DNA from: Gammaproteobacteria bacterium | GTDB taxonomy: Bacteria; Pseudomonadota; Gammaproteobacteria; Pseudomonadales; Cellvibrionaceae | Length of the DNA: 64,000 bases | Assembly (NCBI GenBank): GCA_004172865.1 | Contig: SEBV01000004.1 | Location: forward strand, 161,726 to 225,725 | Direction: 5' to 3' | In this document: piece by piece, positions 27,970-36,039 of the stretch | How positions within the stretch are numbered: position 1 is the first letter of the stretch | How the letters are laid out: the number at the start of each line of letters is the position of its first letter | Notes under the pieces: model-generated | Told to the model about the DNA's origin: nothing | Seen by the model: only the letters and a program-made list of their open reading frames with translations | The model's database searches: none | Program-made: the position numbers and the translations under genes

Positions 27970-28614
27970 TCACACTTCTTGCGGCGACTCTTTTACCGTA
28001 ATTCCTTTCAAAATGATGTCGGCATGTTGTGCCGCCAACTTCTCAAGATTTGGTGCGTAAGGGCTCTGACTCCCAAAGACTTCGTGAAAAAGTAAAGCCA
28101 TTATCATCGGGCCCATAATCGATATAGCTAAAAGATTCGGATCACCAACGCTTACTTCCTCGCGAGCTTGCGCTGCTTTAATAAGGTCACTTAATTTTCC
28201 TAGCATGCGCGCAATGACTTCATCATGCCAAATTCGAGCGAGATTTGGGAAGGCTCGACTTTCGGATAAAACCATACGAAGTATTGCAGGAAAACGGCTG
28301 TCGCCCATTCGGCCCGCCGCGCGATTTAGTAGCATTGGAATCAGCTCAGATAAGCTGCCATCGAACACAACTGCTGCTTGCTCAATTGCACTCAGGTTGG
28401 CTGTCAATGCATGCTTCACTACCGCATGAAACAATTGTTCTTTCGTTTCAAAGTAGCGAAACAAAGTTCCTTTAGCAACGCCAGCACGTTTAGCGACATC
28501 GGTAAGTTTAGTTGCCGCAAAACCCTTTTCGACGAACTCGTCCATTGCGGCACTAATGATCTCTGCCGGACGCTCTTGTTTGCGCCGGCTCCATTTAAGT
28601 TTAATTTCCGTCAT
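27970..28614 (-). CDS. TetR-family transcriptional regulator
   Basis: 214 residues. The N-terminal TetR helix-turn-helix is about 15-60 (EIISAAMDEFVEKGFAATKLTDVAKRAGVAKGTLFRYFETKEQLF). The helical ligand-binding domain is about 75-205. It lies 11 bases after the FAD-monooxygenase gene and so is its co-transcribed local repressor. The perfect palindrome at 30171-30190, over the start of the operon, is the probable operator, which would make the repressor autoregulatory and inducible by a monooxygenase substrate. Confidence 0.9.
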   Translation of the reverse strand: MTEIKLKWSRRKQERPAEIISAAMDEFVEKGFAATKLTDVAKRAGVAKGTLFRYFETKEQLFHAVVKHALTANLSAIEQAAVVFDGSLSELIPMLLNRAAGRMGDSRFPAILRMVLSESRAFPNLARIWHDEVIARMLGKLSDLIKAAQAREEVSVGDPNLLAISIMGPMIMALLFHEVFGSQSPYAPNLEKLAAQHADIILKGITVKESPQEV

Positions 28615-28625
28615 ATCGATTTTTA

Positions 28626-30152
28626 TTACAGAGTTTTATTCAAATTAAAATTTCTGGAACTGAAATACCGATCCAATGTTTCTGTTGAAGCAGCATCATC
28701 AACTAAAGCGACGTAAGTGTCTGGCCTTAACAAATAGACAGCATTTTGAGCCAAGCCTGCGTTGTGGTGCGATTCAGTCCACTCGAATACATATAGCGGC
28801 ATGTCGTGCTGCGCGCACCAAGACTTGATATCTGGACTGACTGCGCCATACACATGTATTTGCCATTCAATAGGTGATAGCGAAGCGTAGTTATCGGAAG
28901 ACTCAGTGCGCACCCAGGGTAGTCGATCTCCTCCCCTCGTTGAAGCCGCCTCGCCTTCACTTAGAGGGCTGCCGTGATAATCAATAGTTGTTTGAGAGAT
29001 GAGTCGAAACATGAACTCGCGAACGCTATCAATTCTGTAAGCGATACTCACAAACGTCGGCGCAATTCGGGTCTTCACAAAATCGGCGAAATTGCCTTCG
29101 GTAGTTACGAATGTGAAAAGCCTGTCAGTGGTAGCCACTAATTTGCGGGCAAACGCCTGACGCTCTAACGCATAGGAATCTAACAAGCCATCAGAAGCCT
29201 GCCCTCTTAAAACCGCTGTCAGTTTCCATGCGAGATTAATAGCGTCGTTGATGCCAGTGTTCATGCCTTGGCCACCCACTGGACTGTGCACGTGCGCGGC
29301 GTCACCCAGTAAAAAGGCGCGCCCACTGCGGAAGTCGGCAGCTACACGATGATGCACTCGGTAAGTCGAGAACCAATTTACTTTCGCGATCTGAATTCCC
29401 AAGCCAAGAATCGCGTCATGTTTTACATCATCAAATGTCAGTGCCTCAACACGTTCCGCACGCTCGTCTTTCACTGTGCCTATCAAGCGGTATAAGTTTC
29501 CCTCGCCGTAAGACATCAAAAGTATGAAGTCTTCTTTGTCGAGGACAATGTGAACCTCTCCAGCTGGTTCAAGCCCAGTGACCTCTACGTCAGCGACGTA
29601 AAAAATCTGTTTATAGGTTCCTCCGTCAAACTCGGTGCCAAGCTGATGTCGGATCGGAGAACGAGCACCGTCGCAGCCAGCCAGATAACGCGCCTCACAT
29701 ACTTGCTCGGTATCGTCGGGCATGCGCAGGCGCGCGACGACCAAGTCACCCCTATCTTCAAAACTGAGGAATTCGGTTTCTCTTTCAACCGTTACCCCGA
29801 GCGAACGTAGGTGTTCCTCTAGCAACCGTTCATGTTTATCTTGGGGATAGACAAGAACAAATGGATAAGGCGTGATGTTCGAGCCGGCGTCACCAAAGGA
29901 AATATGCGCCTTGCGCTTACCACGTGCCCACATATTCACAGCTGGATTTTTATGACCCGCCGAAATAACTGCTTCGGCCAAATCAAGCTGGCGATAAAGT
30001 TCTAGCGTGCGTGCCTGAACCGCCATCGCCCTGGACGTTTCGCCCGGGCCAGTACTCTTATCAATAATCCGAATGTTAATTCCCTGCTTAGTTAGCCACA
30101 ACGCCAGTGTCAGCCCAGTTGGACCGGCCCCCACAATAAGTACGTCCAGCAT
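28626..30152 (-). CDS. FAD-dependent aromatic monooxygenase (PheA/TfdB family)
   Basis: 508-residue class A flavoprotein hydroxylase. The motifs are LIVGAGPTGLTLALWLTKQG (FAD Rossmann), CDGARSPIRHQLG (DG motif) and GDAAHVHSPVGGQGMNTGINDAINLAWKL (GD motif). The C-terminal thioredoxin-like region (LYVFEWTE..YLLRPDTYVALVDDAAS) is typical of the family. It is an NAD(P)H-dependent hydroxylase of phenolic or polyketide-like rings; the substrate is not known. AGGAGG lies seven bases before the ATG. First gene of an operon with the TetR regulator, under a palindromic operator. Confidence 0.9.
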   Translation of the reverse strand: MLDVLIVGAGPTGLTLALWLTKQGINIRIIDKSTGPGETSRAMAVQARTLELYRQLDLAEAVISAGHKNPAVNMWARGKRKAHISFGDAGSNITPYPFVLVYPQDKHERLLEEHLRSLGVTVERETEFLSFEDRGDLVVARLRMPDDTEQVCEARYLAGCDGARSPIRHQLGTEFDGGTYKQIFYVADVEVTGLEPAGEVHIVLDKEDFILLMSYGEGNLYRLIGTVKDERAERVEALTFDDVKHDAILGLGIQIAKVNWFSTYRVHHRVAADFRSGRAFLLGDAAHVHSPVGGQGMNTGINDAINLAWKLTAVLRGQASDGLLDSYALERQAFARKLVATTDRLFTFVTTEGNFADFVKTRIAPTFVSIAYRIDSVREFMFRLISQTTIDYHGSPLSEGEAASTRGGDRLPWVRTESSDNYASLSPIEWQIHVYGAVSPDIKSWCAQHDMPLYVFEWTESHHNAGLAQNAVYLLRPDTYVALVDDAASTETLDRYFSSRNFNLNKTL

Positions 30153-30170
30153 CGCAACCTCCTATTAAAT

Positions 30171-30190
30171 AAATGACCTGCGGGTCATTT
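30171..30190. promoter_or_regulatory. Palindromic operator, probable TetR site
   Basis: Perfect inverted repeat of AAATGACC and GGTCATTT around a 4-base centre. It overlaps the -10 and start point of the monooxygenase-tetR promoter. Position and symmetry fit binding by the downstream TetR protein; this is inference. Confidence 0.8.
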
Positions 30191-30216
30191 TAGGCTCAAA
30201 TTTAAAGGTTGGTCAA
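30187..30216 (-). promoter_or_regulatory. Sigma-70 promoter of the monooxygenase-tetR operon
   Basis: On the minus strand -35 TTGACC (30211-30216), an 18-base spacer, -10 TAAAAT (30187-30192). The predicted start lies inside the palindromic operator, and the ribosome site AGGAGG follows about 20 bases later. Confidence 0.78.
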
Positions 30217-30557
30217 TTTTCTTCAGTTGAGACGGAATAACTGCGGCTGCTTGCATTCAACTAGGTATGGGTATTTAAACTGGCTAATCGAAGTGAATTG
30301 AAAGAAATGGTTGCTTTAATCGGGAAAGATATGCTTCAAGTTGGAATGATTTTATATGCACTAAATCATCAATTTTTATCAAAATAATCAAACACAATTA
30401 TCGATTAAATGTTTGCGTCAATTAACGAAGCATATTTTATTTTCTATTATTGCAGGTATTGCGGGCTTGATAAAAGTAAGTTCCCGAGCCATCCGTGAAA
30501 ACCTCAAATGTTCAATAAAAAAAATAATTACAGAATGGAGTTTGAGTTGATAAATCT
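30217..30557. other. Intergenic stretch without a convincing gene
   Basis: AT-rich. The only notable item is a 26-codon plus-strand frame at 30307-30387 that reads sensibly upstream for about ten more codons without a start. It has no ribosome site and is not called. No RNA gene or terminator seen. Confidence 0.5.
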
Positions 30558-30875
30558 CTAACTTAAAATTTTCCACGAATTAGTTTTTGGAAAACTACGA
30601 TTTTCTTGAAATTTTCCATCGTGACTATAAATCTTAAGTAGACATGATTTATCTTTCAAAAAAACATTTGCTTTGTAGATTACTTCTTTTTTCTGTTTTG
30701 CGGAAACAATTACAAGGTCACTGCTATCCTTCGTAAGTTGCCAACAATTTTTATACTTGGTAATGAGATATATGTCCATACTGTACTCCATAGGCATCAA
30801 ATCATGGATGAACGGTATCAATTCATAATATCGCGCAGTACTTGGGGTATTCCCCAATGATTGGTCAGCAACCAA
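30558..30875 (-). CDS. Hypothetical protein, possibly 5'-truncated
   Basis: 105-residue frame, not recognised. It begins with TTG (LVADQSLGNTPSTARYYELIPF) directly after an in-frame TAG at about 30887-30889. There is no Shine-Dalgarno, so it may be the remaining C-terminal part of a longer gene. Content is balanced and plausible for a folded domain (MDIYLITKYKNCWQLTKDSSDLVIVSAKQKKEVIYKANVFLKDKSCLLKIYSHDG, a beta-rich pattern). No signal peptide or membrane segment. A chance frame is not excluded. Confidence 0.4.
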   Translation of the reverse strand: MVADQSLGNTPSTARYYELIPFIHDLMPMEYSMDIYLITKYKNCWQLTKDSSDLVIVSAKQKKEVIYKANVFLKDKSCLLKIYSHDGKFQENRSFPKTNSWKILS

Positions 30876-30901
30876 CTTTAAATCTAGCTAGAAATATTGA
30901 T

Positions 30902-31060
30902 TCAGTGTTTTTCGACTAAATCTTCAAGCGCAACGCCTGGATCTTCTTCGCCGCAAACGGACAGATCATCTGGGCCAGCTGCTTCAGCTTCTTTGCGGGT
31001 TAACACTGCGTCCTTTTCATGGAGTTTTATCAGCACGTTAGACTCAAGATTGCTACTCAT
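30902..31060 (-). CDS. Small acidic protein, 52 residues, unknown function
   Basis: Short gene starting MSSNLESNVLIKLHEKD and ending GVALEDLVEKH. The ATG at 31060 has GGAG eight bases upstream, a good ribosome site. The sequence is strongly acidic in its second half (AEAAGPDDLSVCGEEDPG) and has one Cys. No transmembrane segment or known motif recognised. It lies in a gene-poor stretch next to tRNA-Leu. Coding is supported by the ribosome site and protein-like composition only. Confidence 0.6.
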   Translation of the reverse strand: MSSNLESNVLIKLHEKDAVLTRKEAEAAGPDDLSVCGEEDPGVALEDLVEKH

Positions 31061-31456
31061 TTTTGTCTCCAAGCCACTTTAGTGAATATATTAGTTGATA
31101 TGAGATTAACTAAAAAATTAACTGACGTCAGTGTGTCACCGTACTCTTAAAATAAAGTAATTTTTTAAAAAAAAAGTGTTATCAAAAAGGAGTTTGCAAA
31201 CAAGATCTTTAAAAATAAAGTTAAAGAAAGCCTGCGATTACTCATTACCCTCAATGAGTTGAAAACGCTGCAAGAATTCAACGTTAAGAGAATTTTTAAA
31301 TTGGTTTCTGTAACTAAGGAGGAATCCGCAATCAAGTCACGGCTATAAACATTGCGAAACTTGTAATTGAAGGCGCAATCGCATCTATAAGCCAGTCTTA
31401 ACACCGCCTCCCCGAACCCGGAACTTTAGCCAATATTTTTCTGAATTGCAGAAACG
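31061..31456. other. Gene-poor stretch between small gene and tRNA-Leu terminator
   Basis: Contains a plus-strand frame of about 60 codons ending at 31347 that reads like protein (LRLLITLNELKTLQEFNVKR, LVSVTKEESAIKSRL) but has no ATG, GTG or TTG start and is preceded by a long A run. It may be a remnant. A minus-strand frame at 31165-31404 is its antisense shadow. No RNA gene seen. Confidence 0.45.
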
Positions 31457-31489
31457 AAAAACCCCGCCTTGCGTTACAAGGCGGGGTTT
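31457..31489 (-). terminator. Intrinsic terminator of tRNA-Leu
   Basis: Perfect 13-base-pair stem AAACCCCGCCTTG / CAAGGCGGGGTTT with a 5-base loop and a T run on the minus strand, about 45 bases after the tRNA 3' end. Confidence 0.9.
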
Positions 31490-31523
31490 GGGTGATGCCG
31501 AAACATCAACTTTGCATTTGGTA
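31457..31523 (-). repeat. Terminator plus trailer repeat, intact copy B
   Basis: The tRNA-Leu trailer from TTTGCATTTGGTAC to the terminator hairpin. A degenerate copy lies at 27319-27386 in the same orientation, 4.1 kb away, so the SRPBCC-TetR-monooxygenase block and the small unknown genes lie between the two copies. Confidence 0.7.
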
Positions 31524-31533
31524 CAACTAAATT

Positions 31534-31620
31534 TGGTACCAGTGGTCGGACTCGAACCGACACGCTTTTAAGGGCGCGGGATTTTGAATCCCGTGTGTCT
31601 ACCAATTTCACCACACTGGC
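31534..31620 (-). tRNA. tRNA-Leu (anticodon CAA)
   Basis: 87-base class II tRNA. The acceptor arm GCCAGTG pairs with CACTGGT before A and an encoded CCA (31534-31536). The anticodon stem is CGGGA / TCCCG with loop TTCAAAA, so the anticodon is CAA, reading UUG. The long variable arm (GCGCCCTTAAAAGCGT) and GGTTCGAGTCC T-arm are as expected for leucine tRNAs. A strong promoter and a terminator flank it. Confidence 0.96.
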
Positions 31621-31632
31621 AAAGTGGGGCGC

Positions 31633-31660
31633 ATTATATCAACGAGTTTTGTGGCGTCAA
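31633..31660 (-). promoter_or_regulatory. tRNA-Leu promoter
   Basis: On the minus strand -35 TTGACG (31655-31660), 16-base spacer, perfect -10 TATAAT (31633-31638), then a GC-rich discriminator GCGCCCC typical of stringently controlled stable-RNA promoters. Confidence 0.88.
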
Positions 31661-31764
31661 CGAGAATTTTTGGTTTTATAGCGCTATTTTTAAAGACTGG
31701 CTGAAAAGACTACAGAGGGCTGGCTTATCGATCAACATGAGCAAGTAGCAGCCTGCCCGTAGGA

Positions 31765-32895
31765 TTAATCAAAATACATATCCTTAGGTACTTTGATATT
31801 GTTGGGGTACTTCGGCTTTTGGCCACGGCCTTTACGGTAGCTTTTCAGCTGGAATACATAGGCGAGCACCTGAGCGACCGCCAAATAGAGGCCAGATGGA
31901 ATTTCATTGTCAAGCTCAGTGGTATGGAAAATCGCGCGCGCTAAAACTGGGGATTCGATAATTTCAATATTATGGGCTTTTGCGATTTCACGGATTTTCA
32001 ATGCGATATTGTCGCCGCCTTTTGCCAATAAAATTGGTGTCGACATAGCTTCTGGGTTGTATTTTAACGCGACCGCATAGTGCGTTGGGTTGGTGATAAT
32101 AACATCGGCAGTGGGAACGTTGGACATCATTCGGCGTTGCGCCATTTCGCGTTGCAATTGGCGAATGCGCCCTTTTACTTCCGGTTTTCCGTCTGTGTCT
32201 TTCGATTCGTCTTTTAATTCCTGCTTGGACATTTTTAATTTTTTATTGTATTCGTAAATCTGCAAGGGAACGTCAAATGCGGCGATGATTAGTGTGCAGG
32301 CTGACAAGGCAATGGCGGCGTAAGCGCTAATTTTTACCGAGTGAATGATAGCGAGATTAATATCCTCATCACTCATGCGAAACATAGGTTGTGAATAGTG
32401 TTTCAGCAACATAACAGTTGCGCCAATAATAATCGTTACCTTTGCTGTCGCCTTGAGCAATTCGATGAGAGATTTCATCGAAAACATTCTTTTTAAACCT
32501 GCCATTGGGTCCATGCGACTCATCTTCGGCATTAAGGCATCTGCACTAAATAACCAACCACCCAATGCTACCGGGCCAATCACCGAGGCAGCTAACATGA
32601 GCGCCATAAACGGCATCATGCTCACGAGCCCCATGTAAAACGTTGATACAAAATGACCAATCATGGCATTGGGGTCAAAAATAGTTTCGCGAGACAATAT
32701 AAAATTTTCGCGCGTCATTTCGACATATTTTTCGCCCATAAAATCCGAAAAATATAACAGACCAATTGAGCCTACCAGTAATACAACTGAGGTTGTTAGG
32801 TCACGAGAACGAGGTACTTGCCCTTCTTCACGTGCCTTCTCAATCTTTCGTCCACTGGCCTCTTCCGTCTTTTCCTGGCTGTCGTCATCTGCCAT
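31765..32895 (-). CDS. flhB: Flagellar export gate protein FlhB
   Basis: 376 residues. Four transmembrane segments (about 30-210) and a cytoplasmic domain with the autocleavage site in IITNPTHYAVALKYNPE (between Asn and Pro of NPTH). FlhB is part of the type III export gate and switches export from hook to filament substrates. The N-terminus DDDSQEKTEEASGRKIEKAREEGQVPRSRDL is the family signature. The start is directly adjacent to the fliR stop. It is the last gene of the fliL operon; flhA does not follow. Confidence 0.97.
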   Translation of the reverse strand: MADDDSQEKTEEASGRKIEKAREEGQVPRSRDLTTSVVLLVGSIGLLYFSDFMGEKYVEMTRENFILSRETIFDPNAMIGHFVSTFYMGLVSMMPFMALMLAASVIGPVALGGWLFSADALMPKMSRMDPMAGLKRMFSMKSLIELLKATAKVTIIIGATVMLLKHYSQPMFRMSDEDINLAIIHSVKISAYAAIALSACTLIIAAFDVPLQIYEYNKKLKMSKQELKDESKDTDGKPEVKGRIRQLQREMAQRRMMSNVPTADVIITNPTHYAVALKYNPEAMSTPILLAKGGDNIALKIREIAKAHNIEIIESPVLARAIFHTTELDNEIPSGLYLAVAQVLAYVFQLKSYRKGRGQKPKYPNNIKVPKDMYFD

Positions 32896-33681
32896 CTATG
32901 GCGACCCCACTAAAGTGTTTGCCACGCTCAAACCTTCTTCGATGATTTGATTGAATAATGGCAAAAAGTTGGAAAGCGAATACCACATCAAAATAAAACC
33001 AAACATTAATGTGATGGGAAAACCGACGTTTAAAATATTGAGTTGAGGCGCTGAGCGGCCCATAACACCAAAAGAAATATTCACGATCATCATTGAGGTA
33101 AACAACGGCAAACTAATTAATAAACCTGCAGCGAACATCCACGAAAACATATGAACGATTAAAACATAATCATCGTTTGATAGACCTGGCCCACCTACAG
33201 GAAAAGTCGTAAAACTATTTACCAACATATTAATAACGGCGAGATGACCGTTAATCGCGAGGAATAATAAAGTCGCTAACAACAAATAAAATTGCGATAG
33301 AACCGTAACACTAACGCCGCTTGAAGGATCGTTTTGCGCCGCAAAACCCAAACCTAGTTTCAACGCAATTAATTGCCCCGCCAATACGAAAACATGCATA
33401 ACGATTTGCAAAGCAAAACCCAAGGCAAGGCCGATAATAATTTCCTTGGTCATCATCAACATGCCTTCTACAGACATAAACGAAACTGTGGGTGCATTAG
33501 GTAAAAGCGGGACGACGAGTAAGGCGGTGAATAAAGAAAGCATAATACGAATGCGAGCTGGCACAGTTCGCGCGCCTATAACCGGCACCGCAAAATAAAA
33601 AGCACTGATGCGCATTAGCGGCCATAAATACTGACCAATAAATTGATTAATTTGCGCTTCGTTGACAACTAATTCTTGCAT
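32896..33681 (-). CDS. fliR: Flagellar export gate protein FliR
   Basis: 261-residue inner-membrane protein with about six transmembrane helices (PLMRISAFYFAVPVIG, EIIIGLALGFALQIVMHVFVLAGQLIALKLGLGFA, LLISLPLFTSMMIVNISFGVMGRSAPQLNILNVGFP). With FliP and FliQ it forms the FliP5Q4R1 core of the export gate. Length is standard (about 260). It lies 18 bases after fliQ and abuts flhB without a gap, consistent with tight co-translation. Confidence 0.97.
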   Translation of the reverse strand: MQELVVNEAQINQFIGQYLWPLMRISAFYFAVPVIGARTVPARIRIMLSLFTALLVVPLLPNAPTVSFMSVEGMLMMTKEIIIGLALGFALQIVMHVFVLAGQLIALKLGLGFAAQNDPSSGVSVTVLSQFYLLLATLLFLAINGHLAVINMLVNSFTTFPVGGPGLSNDDYVLIVHMFSWMFAAGLLISLPLFTSMMIVNISFGVMGRSAPQLNILNVGFPITLMFGFILMWYSLSNFLPLFNQIIEEGLSVANTLVGSP

Positions 33682-33699
33682 GCATTAATTACCGTGACG

Positions 33700-33969
33700 C
33701 TACCCAATTAATGTCGGTATGCTGGTAAATAACCGCGTAAATAAATCAGTAAACTTGGTGATAATCCACGGTCCAGCCATACCTATAGTGGCAATGGTCA
33801 TTACAAAACGAGGTAAAAAACTCAAGGTTTGTTCGTTAATTTGCGTTGCCGCTTGAAACATACTAACGATTAAACCCACCGCCAAACTTGGGCCAACAAT
33901 TACCAGCACCATCAATACCGTGAGATAAAGTGCTTCGGAAAAAATATCCATGACAACTTCGGGTGTCAT
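33700..33969 (-). CDS. fliQ: Flagellar export gate protein FliQ
   Basis: 89 residues with two transmembrane helices (ALYLTVLMVLVIVGPSLAVGLIVSMFQAATQINEQTLSFLPR, MTIATIGMAGPWIITKF). Length and sequence are canonical. AGGAGT precedes the ATG. It lies between fliP and fliR in the conserved export-gate order. Confidence 0.97.
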   Translation of the reverse strand: MTPEVVMDIFSEALYLTVLMVLVIVGPSLAVGLIVSMFQAATQINEQTLSFLPRFVMTIATIGMAGPWIITKFTDLFTRLFTSIPTLIG

Positions 33970-33994
33970 AATTTACTCCTCAATTAAGTTGCGG

Positions 33995-34027
33995 TTAAAC
34001 ACCGTAGTTTTTCATTAAACACCGTAG
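33995..34027. repeat. Short tandem duplication at the 3' end of fliP
   Basis: TTAAACACCGTAG occurs at 33995-34007 and again at 34015-34027. The second copy encodes the end of FliP (YGV-stop on the minus strand); the first lies just beyond the stop. The repeat period is 20 bases. Confidence 0.8.
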
Positions 34028-34857
34028 CTCGCCGCGAGTGTACCTACAATCATTGCCCAGCCATCTACCAATACAAACAACATGATTTTAAATGGCAATG
34101 AAATAATGAGCGGCGACAACATCATCATACCCATAGCCATAAGCACGCTGGATACCACTATATCGATCACCAAAAAAGGAATGAAAATAATAAAACCAAT
34201 TTGGAACGCCGTTTTTAATTCGCTGATGATAAATGCAGGAATTAAAATATTAAACGGCGTGTCTTGCGGTGTCGCGATGGGTGTATGCTTGGCAATACCT
34301 ACAAACAAATTAATATCACTTTCACGGGTTTGCGCGAGCATAAAACCGTGAAATGGCGCTGCTACACGTTCAATAGCTACGTTCGCCGTTATTTGTTGAT
34401 TGATGTAAGGCTGCAATCCATCGCGGTTAGCTTTATCGAATACTGGCTGCATAATAAAAAATGTTAAAAATAACGCGAGACCAATTAAAATCTGGTTAGA
34501 CGGCGATTGCTGCAAACCCAAAGCCTGACGCAAAATCGAAAACACAATAATAATGCGGGTGAATGATGTAACCATCATCAACAATGCTGGCAAAAAAGTC
34601 AGCATTGTCATAATGCCGAGAATTTGCAGGGTTACCGTATATTCCTGCGTGCCGTCTTTGTTCGTTTTTACTGTGAGCGCTGGCAAACCAGGAATTGCAG
34701 GTAACGAACCACCCACATTAACGAGCGATGACGTTGGCGCATTAGGTTGAGTTGGCGCGGTGGCTTGCGCTGAGGAATTTACGCTAATAAGCATTAGCGC
34801 CATAACTAGCAAATACTTTGTAACGCGAAATAATTCTCGTAAGTTTACCGTCGACAT
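34015..34857 (-). CDS. fliP: Flagellar export gate protein FliP
   Basis: 280 residues. A cleavable signal sequence ([17 protein letters not shown], to about residue 32) precedes the mature Fli[60 protein letters not shown], then the two C-terminal helices [33 protein letters not shown]. It forms the pentameric core of the export gate. Located between fliO, which chaperones its assembly, and fliQ. Confidence 0.97.
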   Translation of the reverse strand: MSTVNLRELFRVTKYLLVMALMLISVNSSAQATAPTQPNAPTSSLVNVGGSLPAIPGLPALTVKTNKDGTQEYTVTLQILGIMTMLTFLPALLMMVTSFTRIIIVFSILRQALGLQQSPSNQILIGLALFLTFFIMQPVFDKANRDGLQPYINQQITANVAIERVAAPFHGFMLAQTRESDINLFVGIAKHTPIATPQDTPFNILIPAFIISELKTAFQIGFIIFIPFLVIDIVVSSVLMAMGMMMLSPLIISLPFKIMLFVLVDGWAMIVGTLAASYGV

Positions 34858-34866
34858 AATAATTCC

Positions 34867-35514
34867 TTACGAATTTGATTTTTTATGCGAGTCATCGTCT
34901 GGCGATGTAAAATTTTTCTGCTGCAGAATTGCCATTAGTTTCTGGCTGAATTCCGATGCTGCTGGTTGAGTTTTTTCAGATTGACTTTTTTCCGCGTTAA
35001 CGACGGGCTCGTCAAATACATGCAAGGTATTAATTTGCGTTGCAGTAACACCAATTAATAATTGTTTTCCACCCACATCCACCAACATTAAACGTTCACG
35101 CGTACCTAACGGCATTGCGGACACAATCTTCATGGTAGGGTTGTGCATAAACCCACCCTGCGTAAAACGTTTTACAAACCAAGAGAGCCCGTAGATAAGC
35201 ACCAAAATCAACGCCAACCCACCAATTAAATTAGCGAGCTGAGAGGAACTGTTAATTTTTTGCTGAGAGCCAATAGGTTTTGGGGCAGTAACAGGAGAAT
35301 TTTGAACGGGAATTGTTATTATAGCTGCCGATGTTTCTACCGAATTAGTAGATGGTGTTTCGGCAGTGGCATTAGTAGCTGCAACGGTAGGAGATTGTGT
35401 TGCGGTCGAGGCATCATTTGCAAACGCAGAAATTGAAACACAAAATAACAATATACCTAAAGCATAACCACGCCCGGCGATAGCTTTTTTATGTGAGCCG
35501 GTGAAATTTTGCAT
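34867..35514 (-). CDS. fliO: Flagellar biosynthesis protein FliO
   Basis: 215 residues. Signal-like N-terminus (YALGILLFCVSISAFA), a Thr/Ser/Ala-rich low-complexity stretch (about 35-85), one transmembrane helix (LIGGLALILVLIYGLSWFVKRF), then the cytoplasmic FliO domain (MKIVSAMPLGTRERLMLVDVGGKQLLIGVTATQINTLH). It helps assemble FliP. The ATG at 35514 is chosen because AAGGTGG lies five bases upstream; a TTG ten codons earlier has no ribosome site. Confidence 0.93.
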   Translation of the reverse strand: MQNFTGSHKKAIAGRGYALGILLFCVSISAFANDASTATQSPTVAATNATAETPSTNSVETSAAIITIPVQNSPVTAPKPIGSQQKINSSSQLANLIGGLALILVLIYGLSWFVKRFTQGGFMHNPTMKIVSAMPLGTRERLMLVDVGGKQLLIGVTATQINTLHVFDEPVVNAEKSQSEKTQPAASEFSQKLMAILQQKNFTSPDDDSHKKSNS

Positions 35515-35649
35515 ATGACCACCTTTTAAGGTCGATATTCTCAAAAGCTTTATTCACGATGAAAAAAATCTTGAAATGTCCGCGTAATTAAATCATTACC
35601 CGCAAAACTTACAGAGAATATCGGTAAACTTATTTAAACAAACGAATAA

Positions 35650-36039
35650 TTAGCGCAGCTTTTTAATACGCTCAGCCGGGCTGATTACATCAGTCATGCG
35701 AATACCAAATTTTTCGTTCACAACGACAACTTCGCCATGCGCAATGAGTGTACCGTTTACCAATACATCCAATGGTTCACCGGCCAAACGATCTAATTCA
35801 ATGACCGAACCCTGGTTCAGTTGCAATAAATTTCTAATCGTAATTGACGTGCGCCCTACTTCCATGGAAATAGTAACGGGAATGTCTAAAATAACTTCCA
35901 GCTCTGGATTTGTAGTTACTTTATTATGATCGCTATGTAATTCTTCAAAGGCAATGGGATTGGCAAGAGTTTCGTCCGCATCCGCCTGTTCCGCCATGGC
36001 CGCAGCCCAATCGTCAGCCATATCATCATCGTTTGCCAT
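35650..36039 (-). CDS. fliN: Flagellar motor switch protein FliN
   Basis: 129 residues. An acidic variable N-terminus (about 1-50) precedes the SpoA/CheC-like domain: ILDIPVTISMEVGRTSITIRNLLQLNQGSVIELDRLAGEPLDVLVNGTLIAHGEVVVVNEKFGIRMTDVISPAERI. It forms the C-ring with FliM and FliG and helps dock the export ATPase complex. Its start overlaps the end of fliM by 14 bases. Confidence 0.96.
   Translation of the reverse strand: MANDDDMADDWAAAMAEQADADETLANPIAFEELHSDHNKVTTNPELEVILDIPVTISMEVGRTSITIRNLLQLNQGSVIELDRLAGEPLDVLVNGTLIAHGEVVVVNEKFGIRMTDVISPAERIKKLR

Noticed and set aside
31165..31404. 79-residue minus-strand frame
   Set aside because: Antisense to a more protein-like frame, Phe/Leu/Ser/Arg-rich, no ribosome site.
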